DNA of 64,000 nucleotides from SHAN690 sp038131955 (GTDB lineage Bacteria > Bacteroidota > Bacteroidia > Flavobacteriales_G > Salibacteraceae): NCBI GenBank assembly GCA_038131955.1, contig JAYPQK010000001.1, positions 1-64,000 on the forward strand. Reading direction: 5' to 3'. The notes under the pieces are model-generated. The model saw nothing but the letters and a program-made list of their open reading frames with translations. It did not search any database and had not been told where the DNA came from. Below are positions 43,839-51,991 of this stretch, piece after piece (within the stretch, counting starts at the first letter, position 1; the number at the start of each line of letters is the position of its first letter). The position numbers and the translations under genes were made by a program.

Positions 43839-44578
43839 ATCAAGAAGATTTGAGTGATGAAGTAATTCACGACGAGGATGATGATGGAACTCTGAACCAC
43901 GCCACGAGTGGAGGCCTTACCTACCTCGAGTGCGCTACCAGAGGCGTAATAACCTTGGTAGGCCGGAACTGAAGTGAAGATAAAAGCGAAAACGGCGGAC
44001 TTCGACAAGGAATAAACCACATGGTACATCCTAAAGTCGAGCTGCACGCCATACTCGTAGTTGGCGATGGTGACAATATCGGTTAGGGCAGCGATGAGGT
44101 AGCCTCCTCCGATCGAAACGAACATGGAGATGATCACCAAAAATGGGCTGATGAGTACAGCCGCCACGATCTTAGGCAAGATCAAATATGCGCTGCTGTT
44201 CACCCCCATGATCTCCAAAGCGTCGATCTGTTCTGTCACCCGCATGAGACCGATCTCTGAGGCGATGTTGGAACCGATCTTACCGGCTAGGATCAAGGCC
44301 ATGATTGTTGGGCTAAACTCCAAGATCGTGGACTGTCGGGTAGTAAAACCAATGGTGTATGTCGGAATGAAGGCGCTGTCGATATTCGCCGCGGTTTGGA
44401 TTGTGATTACTGCACCCATGAACACCGAGATCACCATGATGATACCCAATGAATCTAGGCCCAGCGAAACCATTTCATCAAACAGACGCTTGCGATACAT
44501 AGACCACTTCTCGGGACGACTGAACGTCCTCCACATCAGGATGAAGTACTTACCTAAATGAAAAAGAAAGGCCTGCAT
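43835..44578 (-). CDS. mlaE: Phospholipid ABC transporter permease (MlaE-like)
   Basis: The 247-residue membrane protein matches the MlaE/DUF140 family: about five helices, GAVITIQTAANIDSAF, REIGPT-region equivalent in LEFSPTIMALILAGKIGSNIASEIG, MRVTEQIDALEIMGVNS, and SSTRGVVQSS-type C-terminus (KASTRGVVQSSIIILVVNYF). It pairs with MlaF downstream. A TAnnTTTG box ends five bases before the ATG. Confidence 0.93.
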   Translation of the reverse strand: MQAFLFHLGKYFILMWRTFSRPEKWSMYRKRLFDEMVSLGLDSLGIIMVISVFMGAVITIQTAANIDSAFIPTYTIGFTTRQSTILEFSPTIMALILAGKIGSNIASEIGLMRVTEQIDALEIMGVNSSAYLILPKIVAAVLISPFLVIISMFVSIGGGYLIAALTDIVTIANYEYGVQLDFRMYHVVYSLSKSAVFAFIFTSVPAYQGYYASGSALEVGKASTRGVVQSSIIILVVNYFITQIFLI

Positions 44579-44583
44579 TGCGA

Positions 44584-44591
44584 CAAATGTA
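44584..44591 (-). promoter_or_regulatory. TAnnTTTG promoter box for mlaE
   Basis: TACATTTG on the minus strand ends five bases before the mlaE ATG (44578). It shares a 61-base divergent spacer with the lipoprotein promoter. Confidence 0.45.
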
Positions 44592-44627
44592 ACGCTAAAT
44601 CAACGCCAACTTGAGCGCCAAAATCAG

Positions 44628-44635
44628 TAGCTTTG
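44628..44635 (+). promoter_or_regulatory. TAnnTTTG promoter box for the small lipoprotein
   Basis: TAGCTTTG is followed by four bases (AACG) and the ATG at 44640. Confidence 0.45.
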
Positions 44636-44639
44636 AACG

Positions 44640-44798
44640 ATGCGTCTTTCAAAAATCACCTTCATCCTGTTGGCCTGTCTTTCCTTGAGTAGTTGCGCGC
44701 TCTTCAAGGGAAAGAAGGATTGTGACTGCCCGTCATGGAGCGAGCACCATTTGCAGACCGATCCTGCAGACCGCCGACTCGCCGATCGACATGAGTAA
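44640..44798 (+). CDS. Small predicted lipoprotein (52 aa)
   Basis: A 52-residue frame begins MRLSKITFILLACLSLSSCAL, a complete lipoprotein signal with lipobox LSSC (Cys19). The mature part is only ~34 residues, with KKDCDCPSW carrying two further cysteines and a polar tail. A TAnnTTTG box lies four bases before the ATG. Its TAA overlaps the ATG of the SprT-like gene by eight bases, so the two are probably co-translated. Function unknown. Support comes from the signal, promoter and coupling together. Confidence 0.7.
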   Translation: MRLSKITFILLACLSLSSCALFKGKKDCDCPSWSEHHLQTDPADRRLADRHE

Positions 44799-45414
44799 AG
44801 AATCCTTTCGTCAAGGACTTTCGAAGTACATTCCTGAAGAAGCGATAGACACCGTCTACGATTGGCTCACACCCCATCGCATCAAACTGAAGATCAGCAA
44901 ACCTCGCACTTCCAAGCTTGGCGACTTCCGTGTGCGAGGCAAGAACCATCCGGCGCAGATCTCGGTCAATGGCAATTTGAACCCGTACTCCTTTCTGATC
45001 ACGCTTACGCATGAAGTAGCGCACCTGAAGGACTTTGATCAACGAGGTCACCTCCGCGAAGCCCATGGCGCGAGTTGGAAGAAGCAGTACGTTAACCTGC
45101 TGGAAGAAGTGCTATCGACCGGCGCCTTCCCACCGGATCTGGTTCCCGCGATCTTGCAGCACATGGAGCGACCGAAAGCCGCCTCGTGCTCAGACCCACA
45201 GCTTCTTGAAGCATTGCGACAATACGACGACGATCCCGGTTTGAGGTTGAAGGAACTGTACGACGGTGCGCTGTTTGAGATCGCGAACGGACGGCGTTTT
45301 GAGCGAGGCCCTTTGCGCAGAACACGCTATAAATGTCTTGAGCCAAAGAGTGGTCGCTGGTACCTCATCCATGGAGAAGCCGAAGTTCGACTCTTAGAAT
45401 CAGGTAATTCCTAA
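44791..45414 (+). CDS. SprT-like zinc metalloprotease-domain protein
   Basis: The 207-residue protein has a SprT-like domain with the zinc site HEVAH (in LITLTHEVAHLKDFD) and a following histidine (RGHLREAHGASW). The C-terminus has KCLEPKSGRWYLIHGEAEV but lacks the four-cysteine zinc ribbon of longer SprT proteins. Start chosen at ATG 44791 because upstream codons belong to the lipoprotein gene in another frame. It lies 58 bases before the mannose-1-phosphate guanylyltransferase gene, a pairing I recall in other Flavobacteriales. Substrate unknown. Confidence 0.85.
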   Translation: MSKESFRQGLSKYIPEEAIDTVYDWLTPHRIKLKISKPRTSKLGDFRVRGKNHPAQISVNGNLNPYSFLITLTHEVAHLKDFDQRGHLREAHGASWKKQYVNLLEEVLSTGAFPPDLVPAILQHMERPKAASCSDPQLLEALRQYDDDPGLRLKELYDGALFEIANGRRFERGPLRRTRYKCLEPKSGRWYLIHGEAEVRLLESGNS

Positions 45415-45472
45415 CCTTAGCTTCAAACTCAACCCGCGCGAGGTTGTTACTTTCGCGCACCAATCAATTGAA

Positions 45473-46558
45473 ATGAAAGAAGTTTACTGCGTTGTGATGG
45501 CGGGAGGAATCGGCAGCCGATTCTGGCCAATGAGTCGCCAAGGCACACCAAAGCAATTCCTCGACATCATGGGAACGGGATCATCATTGATCCAATTGAC
45601 CTATGATCGACTGAAAGCCATCTCCAACCCCGAGCAATTCATGATCGTCACCTCTGACGAATACGTAAAACTCACGATGGAGCACCTGCCTGAACTCAAG
45701 CAAGAGCAGGTATTGGCGGAACCATCGCGTAAGAACACCGCTCCATGTATCGCTTACGCTGCATACAAGCTCTACAAGCAGAATCCGGACGCGGTGATGG
45801 TGATCTCTCCTGCGGATCACATCATCCTGAAGGAGGGGGCTTTCCACAAGACATTGAATTACGCCATTGATCATGCGGCAGAAACGGGACATCTGGTGAC
45901 TATCGGCATCAAGCCAAGTCGACCAGACTCAGGATATGGGTACATCCAGTTCCACCGTGAAGGCAATTCAGGCAACGAGGACATCCGACCTGTGAAGACC
46001 TTCACCGAGAAGCCAAGCGTTGAATTGGCGCTTCAGTTCCTTCAGAGCGGCGACTTTTACTGGAACAGTGGCATGTTCGTTTGGAAGGTCTCAAGCATTG
46101 TGAGAGCATTCGAACAACTCATGCCTGACTTGGCGGAGCTTTTCAAGGAAGAACTCGAGTCGCTCAACGGCTCCAACGAGAAGCAAGCCATTTCACGTAT
46201 TTATGGCCAATGTCCAAACATCTCGATCGACTACGGCATCATGGAAAAAGCCAGCGACGTAGACGTCGTTCTTGGAGATTTTGGATGGTCTGACCTAGGT
46301 ACCTGGGGCTCATTGTATGAGCAAATGCCACAAGACGATCAGCACAATGTGGCGTTGAAGGGAAGTATCAAGACCTACAACACCAACCACTCTGTCATCC
46401 TAACCAAAAAGGAAAAGCTAGCCGTAGTGCAGGGCTTGACCAACTACATCGTGATCGACACCGATGACGTATTGCTCATCTGTCAAAAAGACGAAGAGCA
46501 AAAGATCAAGCAGTTCGTCCAGAACCTGAAGGACGCTAAGATGAACCAGTATCTTTAG
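45473..46558 (+). CDS. manC: Mannose-1-phosphate guanylyltransferase
   Basis: The 361-residue enzyme makes GDP-mannose from mannose-1-phosphate and GTP, for surface polysaccharide and glycoprotein sugars. The nucleotidyltransferase signature GGIGSRFWPMSRQGTPKQF (residues 10-28) and the FTEKPSVELA segment are intact. It lacks the C-terminal phosphomannose isomerase domain of bifunctional ManC, so it is the single-function type. A one-mismatch promoter box (TACTTTCG) lies 17 bases upstream and a repeat-derived hairpin terminates downstream. Confidence 0.94.
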   Translation: MKEVYCVVMAGGIGSRFWPMSRQGTPKQFLDIMGTGSSLIQLTYDRLKAISNPEQFMIVTSDEYVKLTMEHLPELKQEQVLAEPSRKNTAPCIAYAAYKLYKQNPDAVMVISPADHIILKEGAFHKTLNYAIDHAAETGHLVTIGIKPSRPDSGYGYIQFHREGNSGNEDIRPVKTFTEKPSVELALQFLQSGDFYWNSGMFVWKVSSIVRAFEQLMPDLAELFKEELESLNGSNEKQAISRIYGQCPNISIDYGIMEKASDVDVVLGDFGWSDLGTWGSLYEQMPQDDQHNVALKGSIKTYNTNHSVILTKKEKLAVVQGLTNYIVIDTDDVLLICQKDEEQKIKQFVQNLKDAKMNQYL

Positions 46559-46562
46559 AGTC

Positions 46563-46615
46563 GGCAGTACGCAGTACGCAGTTAGATCACGTACTGCGCA
46601 CTGCCTACTGTTTTT
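46563..46615 (+). terminator. Repeat-derived terminator after manC
   Basis: A 16-bp stem with one mismatch (left arm 46563-46578, right arm 46590-46605), an 11-base loop, and T5 at 46611-46615 follow the manC stop. Both arms are built from the repeated words CAGTACGCAGT and ACTGCGCACTGC, which also occur at 50311-50326. Confidence 0.75.
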
Positions 46616-48008
46616 ACATGCTTCCGATCATCTTACTAGGATCTACCCACTCGTCGAATTCGTCTGCGGTGAGGTAGCCAAGGTTGATCGCTTCTTCCTT
46701 TAGTGTGGTGCCATTTTCATGGGCGGTCTTGGCGATCTTGGCTGCCTTTTCGTATCCGATCTTGGTATTCAAGGCTGTCACCAGCATGAGTGAGTTGTCC
46801 AAGTTCTGCTTGATGCGTGCGTGGTTGGGTTCAATTCCCACTGCGCAATGCTCATCAAAGGACACACAGGCCTCTCCGATCAAACGAGCACTCATCAGCA
46901 CATTATAAGCCATCACCGGTTTAAAGACATTCAGCTCGAAATGGCCGTTCGCACCGCCCATCGTCACGGCTACGTCGTTGCCCATCACTTGAGCACACAC
47001 CATGGTTATTGCCTCGGCTTGGGTTGGATTCACCTTACCCGGCATGATGCTCGATCCTGGCTCGTTGGCAGGAATGATCAATTCTCCGATACCGCAGCGT
47101 GGACCGCTAGCCAACAGGCGGATGTCATTGGCGATCTTCATCAAGCTCACCGCCAATTGCTTCAACGCACCGTGGGTTTCTACCAAGGCGTCATGCGCAG
47201 CTAGCGCTTCAAACTTATTCTCAGCTGAACGGAAGGGATGTCCGGTAAACTCCGCGATCTTCTTCGCTACCAGTTCTGAGTAGCCTTTCGGTGTGTTGAT
47301 ACCGGTTCCCACAGCCGTTCCTCCCAATGCGATCTCAGAAAGGTGATCGAGCGTATTGCGAAGGGCTTTGATGCCGTGATTCAATTGAGAAACGTAGCCT
47401 GAAAGCTCTTGTCCAACAGTCAATGGAGTCGCGTCCATCAAGTGGGTACGACCGATCTTCACGACGTTCATGAACTCCTTGGATTTCGCGGCCAGCGTAT
47501 CTCGAAGTTGCTCCACGCCAGGTATGGTAGTCTCAACCACCATCTTGTAGGCGGCAATGTGCATTCCGGTTGGGTAAGTGTCGTTAGAGCTTTGCGACTT
47601 ATTTACGTCATCGTTCGGGTGGATCTTCTTCTGTCCTTCACCTAACGTCCCTCCTTCATGTACATGAGCGCGGTTGGAAACCACCTCGTTCACGTTCATG
47701 TTTGACTGTGTACCTGAACCCGTTTGCCACACGACCAATGGGAATTGATCATCCAGTTTTCCTTCGAGGATCTCCTCGCATACTCTAGAGATCAGGTCGC
47801 GCTTCTCTTCGCTCAGGACACCCAACTCGCAGTTGGCGTGAGCAGCTGCTTTCTTCAGGTAGGCAAAGCCGTAGACCACCTCGAGTGGCATGCTCGCCTC
47901 TGGTCCGATCTTAAAGTTGTTTCGTGAACGCTCCGTCTGCGCGCCCCAGTATTTATCGGCGGGGACTTTCACCTCGCCCATCGTATCTTTTTCTAATCTG
48001 TAATCCAT
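46614..48008 (-). CDS. fumC: Class II fumarate hydratase
   Basis: The 464-residue enzyme interconverts fumarate and malate in the TCA cycle. The start is ATG 48008 (MDYRLEKDTMGEVKVPADKYWGAQT); the open extension upstream shows no similarity. Active-site segments TGSGTQSNMNVNEV, GRTHLMDATPLTVGQE, and the family signature GSSIMPGKVNPTQAEA are complete. It appears monocistronic. Confidence 0.97.
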   Translation of the reverse strand: MDYRLEKDTMGEVKVPADKYWGAQTERSRNNFKIGPEASMPLEVVYGFAYLKKAAAHANCELGVLSEEKRDLISRVCEEILEGKLDDQFPLVVWQTGSGTQSNMNVNEVVSNRAHVHEGGTLGEGQKKIHPNDDVNKSQSSNDTYPTGMHIAAYKMVVETTIPGVEQLRDTLAAKSKEFMNVVKIGRTHLMDATPLTVGQELSGYVSQLNHGIKALRNTLDHLSEIALGGTAVGTGINTPKGYSELVAKKIAEFTGHPFRSAENKFEALAAHDALVETHGALKQLAVSLMKIANDIRLLASGPRCGIGELIIPANEPGSSIMPGKVNPTQAEAITMVCAQVMGNDVAVTMGGANGHFELNVFKPVMAYNVLMSARLIGEACVSFDEHCAVGIEPNHARIKQNLDNSLMLVTALNTKIGYEKAAKIAKTAHENGTTLKEEAINLGYLTADEFDEWVDPSKMIGSM

Positions 48009-48118
48009 CGTTTGTGGTTTATGGTTAAGGGTGAATGTTCTATGTCGTAAAATGTTCTTCACAACGCATCCGATGAATAAAAGGGATGCGTTATATTCGC
48101 TGCCAAATGTAATCCGCC

Positions 48119-48292
48119 ATGGGAGAATATATTGGCTTCTTTATCTTTCTTTTCTTTCTGTTGATGGCTTTCTGGATCCTCATCTTCTTGGTAGGATTCT
48201 TGGGCTATTGGTCCATCATGGGCGGCTTGAACAGCCTTATGCCAAGCCTTTTCGAAAAGAAGGAAGAAGAATCAGCAACCGCTGAGGAATAA
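48119..48292 (+). CDS. Small membrane protein (57 aa)
   Basis: A 57-residue frame begins MGEYIGFFIFLFFLLMAFWI and has one long or two short hydrophobic helices (about 5-38), then a polar tail ending EKKEEESATAEE. A one-mismatch promoter box TATATTCG lies 19 bases before the ATG. It is alone in the spacer between divergent fumC and convergent prfB. No family was recognised; composition and box support it as a gene. Confidence 0.6.
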   Translation: MGEYIGFFIFLFFLLMAFWILIFLVGFLGYWSIMGGLNSLMPSLFEKKEEESATAEE

Positions 48293-48305
48293 TCCAGCGC
48301 TGATC

Positions 48306-49415
48306 TTACTCTGACCCTTCGGTCTCGAGCTTACCTGCATTCCACATCAGGAAGGCTTCCAAGAACTTATCGATCTCTCCGTTGAGTACCGCGTCTGCGT
48401 CGGATGTCTCTACATTGGTACGCACATCCTTAACCATCTTGTATGGGTGAAGCACGTAGTTGCGGATCTGGCTTCCCCACTCGATCTTCTTCTTGTTCGC
48501 TTCGATCTCCGCCTGCTTAGCTCGCTTCTCTTCCAGCTGTTGCTCATAGAGGCGTGACTTCAACAATTGGATCGCCTTCTCGCGGTTCAGAAGCTGGGAT
48601 CTCGTTTCGGTATTCTCGATGATGATTCCCGATGGCTTGTGGCGCAATCGAACACCCGTCTCTACTTTGTTGACGTTCTGTCCACCTGCACCGGACGAAC
48701 GGAAGGTATCCCAATCGATGTCGGAAGGGTTCACCTCGATTTCGATGGTGTCATCTACCAATGGATAGACATAGACCGAAACGAAGGAAGTGTGTCGTTT
48801 TGCATTTGAGTCGAACGGTGAGATGCGCACCAAGCGATGCACTCCGTTCTCTCCTTTGAGGTAGCCGAAGGCAAATTCGCCGGTGAACTGGAGTGTAACG
48901 GTCTTCACGCCCGCTACGTCACCATCTTGGTAGTTGAGTTCGGTGATCTTATAGCCGTTCTTCTCACCCCACATGATGTACATCCGCATCAGCATGGACG
49001 CCCAGTCGCAGCTTTCCGTACCACCGGCACCTGCGGTGATCTGAACCACTGCTTCGAGACTGTCTTCTTCCTCGCTGAGCATGTTCTTCATCTCGAGGTC
49101 CTCGAGAAGCTTGGCGAGTTTGGCGTACTGTGCCTCGATCTCTGATTGTTCGGCTTCCCCTTCTTTGAGGAACTCATACAGAACCTTGAGATCCTCCTGC
49201 ACCGTGACGATTTCATCAAAGGCTTGGGTCCAGACCTTCTTCTTATTGATCTGCTTCACGATGGCTTCGGCCGCTTTAGGGTCATCCCAGAAATTGGGGT
49301 CATGCGTCTTCTGCTCCTCGTCGGCGATCTGGGCCTTTTTGTGGTCGATGTCCAAGTAGCTCTTCAGCGCCGCCAGGCGGTCGTCTACTTCCTTGATGTC
49401 GTCAATGGTAATCAT
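48306..49415 (-). CDS. prfB: Peptide chain release factor 2
   Basis: The 369-residue RF2 recognises UGA/UAA. SPF (residues 199-201) is the stop-codon reading tripeptide of RF2, and GGQ (244-246) is the hydrolysis motif. The frame is continuous through Tyr20-Leu21-Asp22, where many bacteria have the CTT-TGA programmed frameshift; here the codons are TAC TTG GAC. The start is ATG 49415, and a near-consensus box (TACTTTCG) ends six bases upstream. The open frame extends 150 bases further upstream through a tandem repeat and is not used. Confidence 0.96.
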   Translation of the reverse strand: MITIDDIKEVDDRLAALKSYLDIDHKKAQIADEEQKTHDPNFWDDPKAAEAIVKQINKKKVWTQAFDEIVTVQEDLKVLYEFLKEGEAEQSEIEAQYAKLAKLLEDLEMKNMLSEEEDSLEAVVQITAGAGGTESCDWASMLMRMYIMWGEKNGYKITELNYQDGDVAGVKTVTLQFTGEFAFGYLKGENGVHRLVRISPFDSNAKRHTSFVSVYVYPLVDDTIEIEVNPSDIDWDTFRSSGAGGQNVNKVETGVRLRHKPSGIIIENTETRSQLLNREKAIQLLKSRLYEQQLEEKRAKQAEIEANKKKIEWGSQIRNYVLHPYKMVKDVRTNVETSDADAVLNGEIDKFLEAFLMWNAGKLETEGSE

Positions 49416-49447
49416 GCTTCGCGAAAGTACGAATGCAGGAAGACAAA

Positions 49448-49489
49448 CCTCAACTGCAACCTCAACTGCAACCTCAATTACTTTTTGGT
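49448..49489. repeat. 12-bp tandem repeat, 3.5 copies
   Basis: The unit CCTCAACTGCAA occurs at 49448, 49460 and 49472, with a half copy at 49484. The copies are exact by eye. It lies just upstream of the prfB promoter box. Confidence 0.9.
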
Positions 49490-49506
49490 CTTTGATCAGA
49501 TGAACC

Positions 49507-49730
49507 TGCCTGCCTGAGGCAGGGTTGAATTTTAGCCTGGTGCAAGCGCCGTAGGTGCGGCACATCTAGAACATGAAATAAACCCAAGACCATGTAAAAG
49601 CTGCGTAGCTGCGACATATCTCTCCGGGTTAGAAGCTAAATGGTGAACGGTGGAACAGTGTAGGAGTGAACCGTGAACGGTGATTAGGCTCTAACCGATA
49701 GCTGGTAGCTGGTAGCTGAAAGCCGACAGC
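49507..49730. repeat. Intergenic repeat island between prfB and recX
   Basis: This gene-free stretch of over 200 bases is almost all repeats: the palindrome CCTGCCTGAGGCAGG (from 49510); two related hairpin words at 49546-49567 (GCGCCGTAGGTGCGGCACATCT) and 49601-49622 (CTGCGTAGCTGCGACATATC); a GTGAACGGTG/GTGAACCGTG array (49642-49684); and a TAGCTGG triplet array (49697-49720). The second half reappears in reverse orientation at 63157-63360. No coding potential is apparent. Confidence 0.8.
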
Positions 49731-50189
49731 CTAAAGCAACCCCCCAAACTCCCCCCAGGTGTAACCCTTTCTTAAGAGATGATCGGTCAACTTCTTCTTG
49801 CGTTCAAGTTTTGAGCCTTCTTTCAGGCTTTTCTGCTTCTTTTCGATGAGCTTTTTGAGGGTGGCGGTGTATTCCTCGTCGTCGATCTCGGTCATGGCGG
49901 TTTCGATCAAGCGCTCGTGGATCTGGCGCTGCTTGAGTTCCATGCGGATACGGTACTTCCCCCATTGTTTGGTGCGGAAATAGCCGCGGGCAAAACTTCG
50001 GGCGTAGCGCTCTTCGTTGAGGAGGTCTTCATCCATCATTTGGAGGAGCACCTGATCTACTTCCTTCTTATACAAGCCCATGGAGTAGAGCTTGTCGCAC
50101 ACTTCCATGTGGCATCGATCGCGGTAGTTGCAAAACGTGCGGATCTTGATGATGGCCTCATCGACGGGTATGCGTTTCTTGGGGATCAT
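49731..50189 (-). CDS. recX: RecX-family regulatory protein
   Basis: The 152-residue protein fits RecX, which modulates RecA filaments. It is made of three-helix repeats: YRDRCHMEVCDKLYSMG, LNEERYARSFARGYFRTKQWG, and RKGYTWGEFGGLL at the C-terminus. recA is not adjacent. The stop lies at the edge of a repeat island. Conservation in this family is low, but the ERYARSFARG core is characteristic. Confidence 0.88.
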   Translation of the reverse strand: MIPKKRIPVDEAIIKIRTFCNYRDRCHMEVCDKLYSMGLYKKEVDQVLLQMMDEDLLNEERYARSFARGYFRTKQWGKYRIRMELKQRQIHERLIETAMTEIDDEEYTATLKKLIEKKQKSLKEGSKLERKKKLTDHLLRKGYTWGEFGGLL

Positions 50190-50248
50190 TCCTGCTCAAA
50201 GAAAGTCAATGGGATTGAGTTGAGTCCGTTGAGGTGAGTTTCCTTTTT

Positions 50249-50355
50249 TTAACCACAGAGGGCACGGAGAGGGCACAGAGGACACAGAGGTAAAATACAT
50301 CACCCTTTTACTGCGTACTGCGCACTGGCCTGCCGGAAGGCAGGCTCACAAACTG
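50249..50355. repeat. Intergenic repeat island between rng and recX
   Basis: ACCACAGAGG-type units of about ten bases are repeated four times (50251-50290, with CACGGAGAGG and CACAGAGGAC variants). They are followed by ACTGCGTACTGCGCACT (50310-50326), shared with the manC terminator, and the palindrome GCCTGCCGGAAGGCAGGC (50328-50345). Confidence 0.8.
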
Positions 50356-50360
50356 TGCAC

Positions 50361-50390
50361 TAAAAAAAGGCGCCTCGCGGCGCCTTTTTC
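50361..50390 (-). terminator. Bidirectional-type terminator after rng
   Basis: AAAAAAAGGCGCC-TCGC-GGCGCCTTTTT is a GC-rich stem flanked by A and T runs. It follows the rng stop directly and may also end transcripts from the other side. Confidence 0.85.
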
Positions 50391-51950
50391 TTAAAACAGT
50401 ATTTCCTTTCCTTCTTTGTCCAAGAACTCGTAGTCGAGGAGTGCGAGGGCCGTCTTCGGCTCCACGGCGATCCACTTCTTGAATTGCTTGAACCACTTAC
50501 GCTGGTAGCCGTACATGTTCTTTTGCAAGAACGCCGCTACGAACGGATGTGCATTGAGGGTGAATTGCTTGTCTTTGTTCTCCTCAAAGATCGCCTTGAG
50601 ATTGTTCTCGATCTCGTCGATGATGGTGATGGCCGCTTGTACTTCGCCCGTACCGTTGCAGGTTGGACAAACTTCTGCGGTTTTGATCATCATTTCCGGA
50701 CGAACCCGCTGACGGGTGATCTCTACCAAGCCGAATCGACTGACCGGCAGCACTTGGTGCTTGGCCCGGTCGGCATTCATAAACTCACGAAGCTTATTGA
50801 GGAGCGTTTTGCGGTTCTCCGCCTTACGCATATCGATGAAGTCGATGACCACCAATCCGCCCATGTCGCGCAATCGTAGCTGTCGTGCGATCTCCTCGGC
50901 GGCTTCGATATTCACCTTGATGGCGCTGTTCTCTTGGTTGGCTTCTCCTTTGGCCGTATTGCCGCTGTTCACGTCAATGACGTGCATCGCCTCGGTATGT
51001 TCGATCACGAGGTAGGCGCCACTCTTCATGGTGACGTGCTTACCAAACAAGCTTTTGATCTGCTTCTCGATACCGAAATGTTCCATGATATCGGTCTTCG
51101 CCTTGTGTAGCTTGACCAGTTTATCGGCATCGGGAGAGATCGTCTTGAGGTAAGATGAAATATCCTTTTGGAGTTCCGGACTATCGACCACGACTTGACT
51201 GAACGAATCGTTGAGCAAATCGCGCAACATGACGTTCGTACGGTCGATCTCACCTAGAACTTTTTTAGGAGGCTTTGTAGAAGTAAAGTTTACAAAGGCC
51301 TCTTCCCACCTTGCGTAAAGGTTACGCAGGTCGGCATCGAGTTCGGCAACCTTTTGGCCTTCGGCCACGGTACGCACGATCACACCAAAACCTTTCGGCC
51401 TGATGCTCGATATCAATCTCCTGAGACGGTCGCGCTCTTCGCGCTTTTTGATCTTCTGAGAAACTGAGATTCGGTCTCCAAAGGGAACGAGTACGAGGAA
51501 TCTTCCTGCGATACTCATCTCGCAATTCAATCGCGGTCCTTTGGTTGAAATGGGTTCTTTCGCAATCTGAACGAGGATGTAGCGATTGGGTTTAACCACC
51601 TGCTCCATCTTGCCGTTCTTATCAATATCCGGTTCGGTCTTGAAGTCAACCAGACTTCCATTATTCCGCTTACCGGTAATTCCTTCAGAGGTAAACTTCT
51701 GAAGAGATGCGAATTGAGACCCGAGATCGTGATAATGTAGGAACGCATCTTTCTCGTATCCTACATCCACAAATGCCGCATTCAATCCTGGAACTACGCG
51801 CTTTACGCGTCCCAGGAATAGGTCGCCAACGTTGAAGCCCTTATCGCGCTTCTCGTTGTTGTATTCGACCAGACCTTTGTCCTCTAGAAGAGCAATATTT
51901 ACTTCACCATCCCCGGAGCGAATGATCAGTTCTTTGCTTTTATCACTCAC
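50391..51950 (-). CDS. rng: Ribonuclease E/G family protein
   Basis: The 519-residue endoribonuclease processes rRNA and mRNA. An S1 RNA-binding domain lies at about 40-120 (FLGRVKRVVPGLNAAFVDVGYEKDAFLH). The DNase I-like catalytic part has VIDVNSGNTAKGE with Asp326 and VVIDFIDMRKAENR with Asp370, the magnesium ligands of RNase E. CPTC (Cys428, Cys431) forms the zinc link for dimerisation. There is no long C-terminal scaffold, so it is RNase G-like. It is the last gene of hup-TPR-small basic protein-rng. Confidence 0.95.
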   Translation of the reverse strand: MSDKSKELIIRSGDGEVNIALLEDKGLVEYNNEKRDKGFNVGDLFLGRVKRVVPGLNAAFVDVGYEKDAFLHYHDLGSQFASLQKFTSEGITGKRNNGSLVDFKTEPDIDKNGKMEQVVKPNRYILVQIAKEPISTKGPRLNCEMSIAGRFLVLVPFGDRISVSQKIKKREERDRLRRLISSIRPKGFGVIVRTVAEGQKVAELDADLRNLYARWEEAFVNFTSTKPPKKVLGEIDRTNVMLRDLLNDSFSQVVVDSPELQKDISSYLKTISPDADKLVKLHKAKTDIMEHFGIEKQIKSLFGKHVTMKSGAYLVIEHTEAMHVIDVNSGNTAKGEANQENSAIKVNIEAAEEIARQLRLRDMGGLVVIDFIDMRKAENRKTLLNKLREFMNADRAKHQVLPVSRFGLVEITRQRVRPEMMIKTAEVCPTCNGTGEVQAAITIIDEIENNLKAIFEENKDKQFTLNAHPFVAAFLQKNMYGYQRKWFKQFKKWIAVEPKTALALLDYEFLDKEGKEILF

Positions 51951-51991
51951 TGTAGATGTATTTGATTGGACCCGGGGTCAGTAGGGAAGAA

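Noticed and set aside
49416..49565. Upstream 50-codon extension of prfB
   Set aside because: It translates the 12-bp tandem repeat and other intergenic repeats; RF2 family similarity starts at the ATG at 49415.
49440..49730. CRISPR-like array
   Set aside because: Units are 7-12 bases, adjacent without unique spacers, and no cas genes are present.
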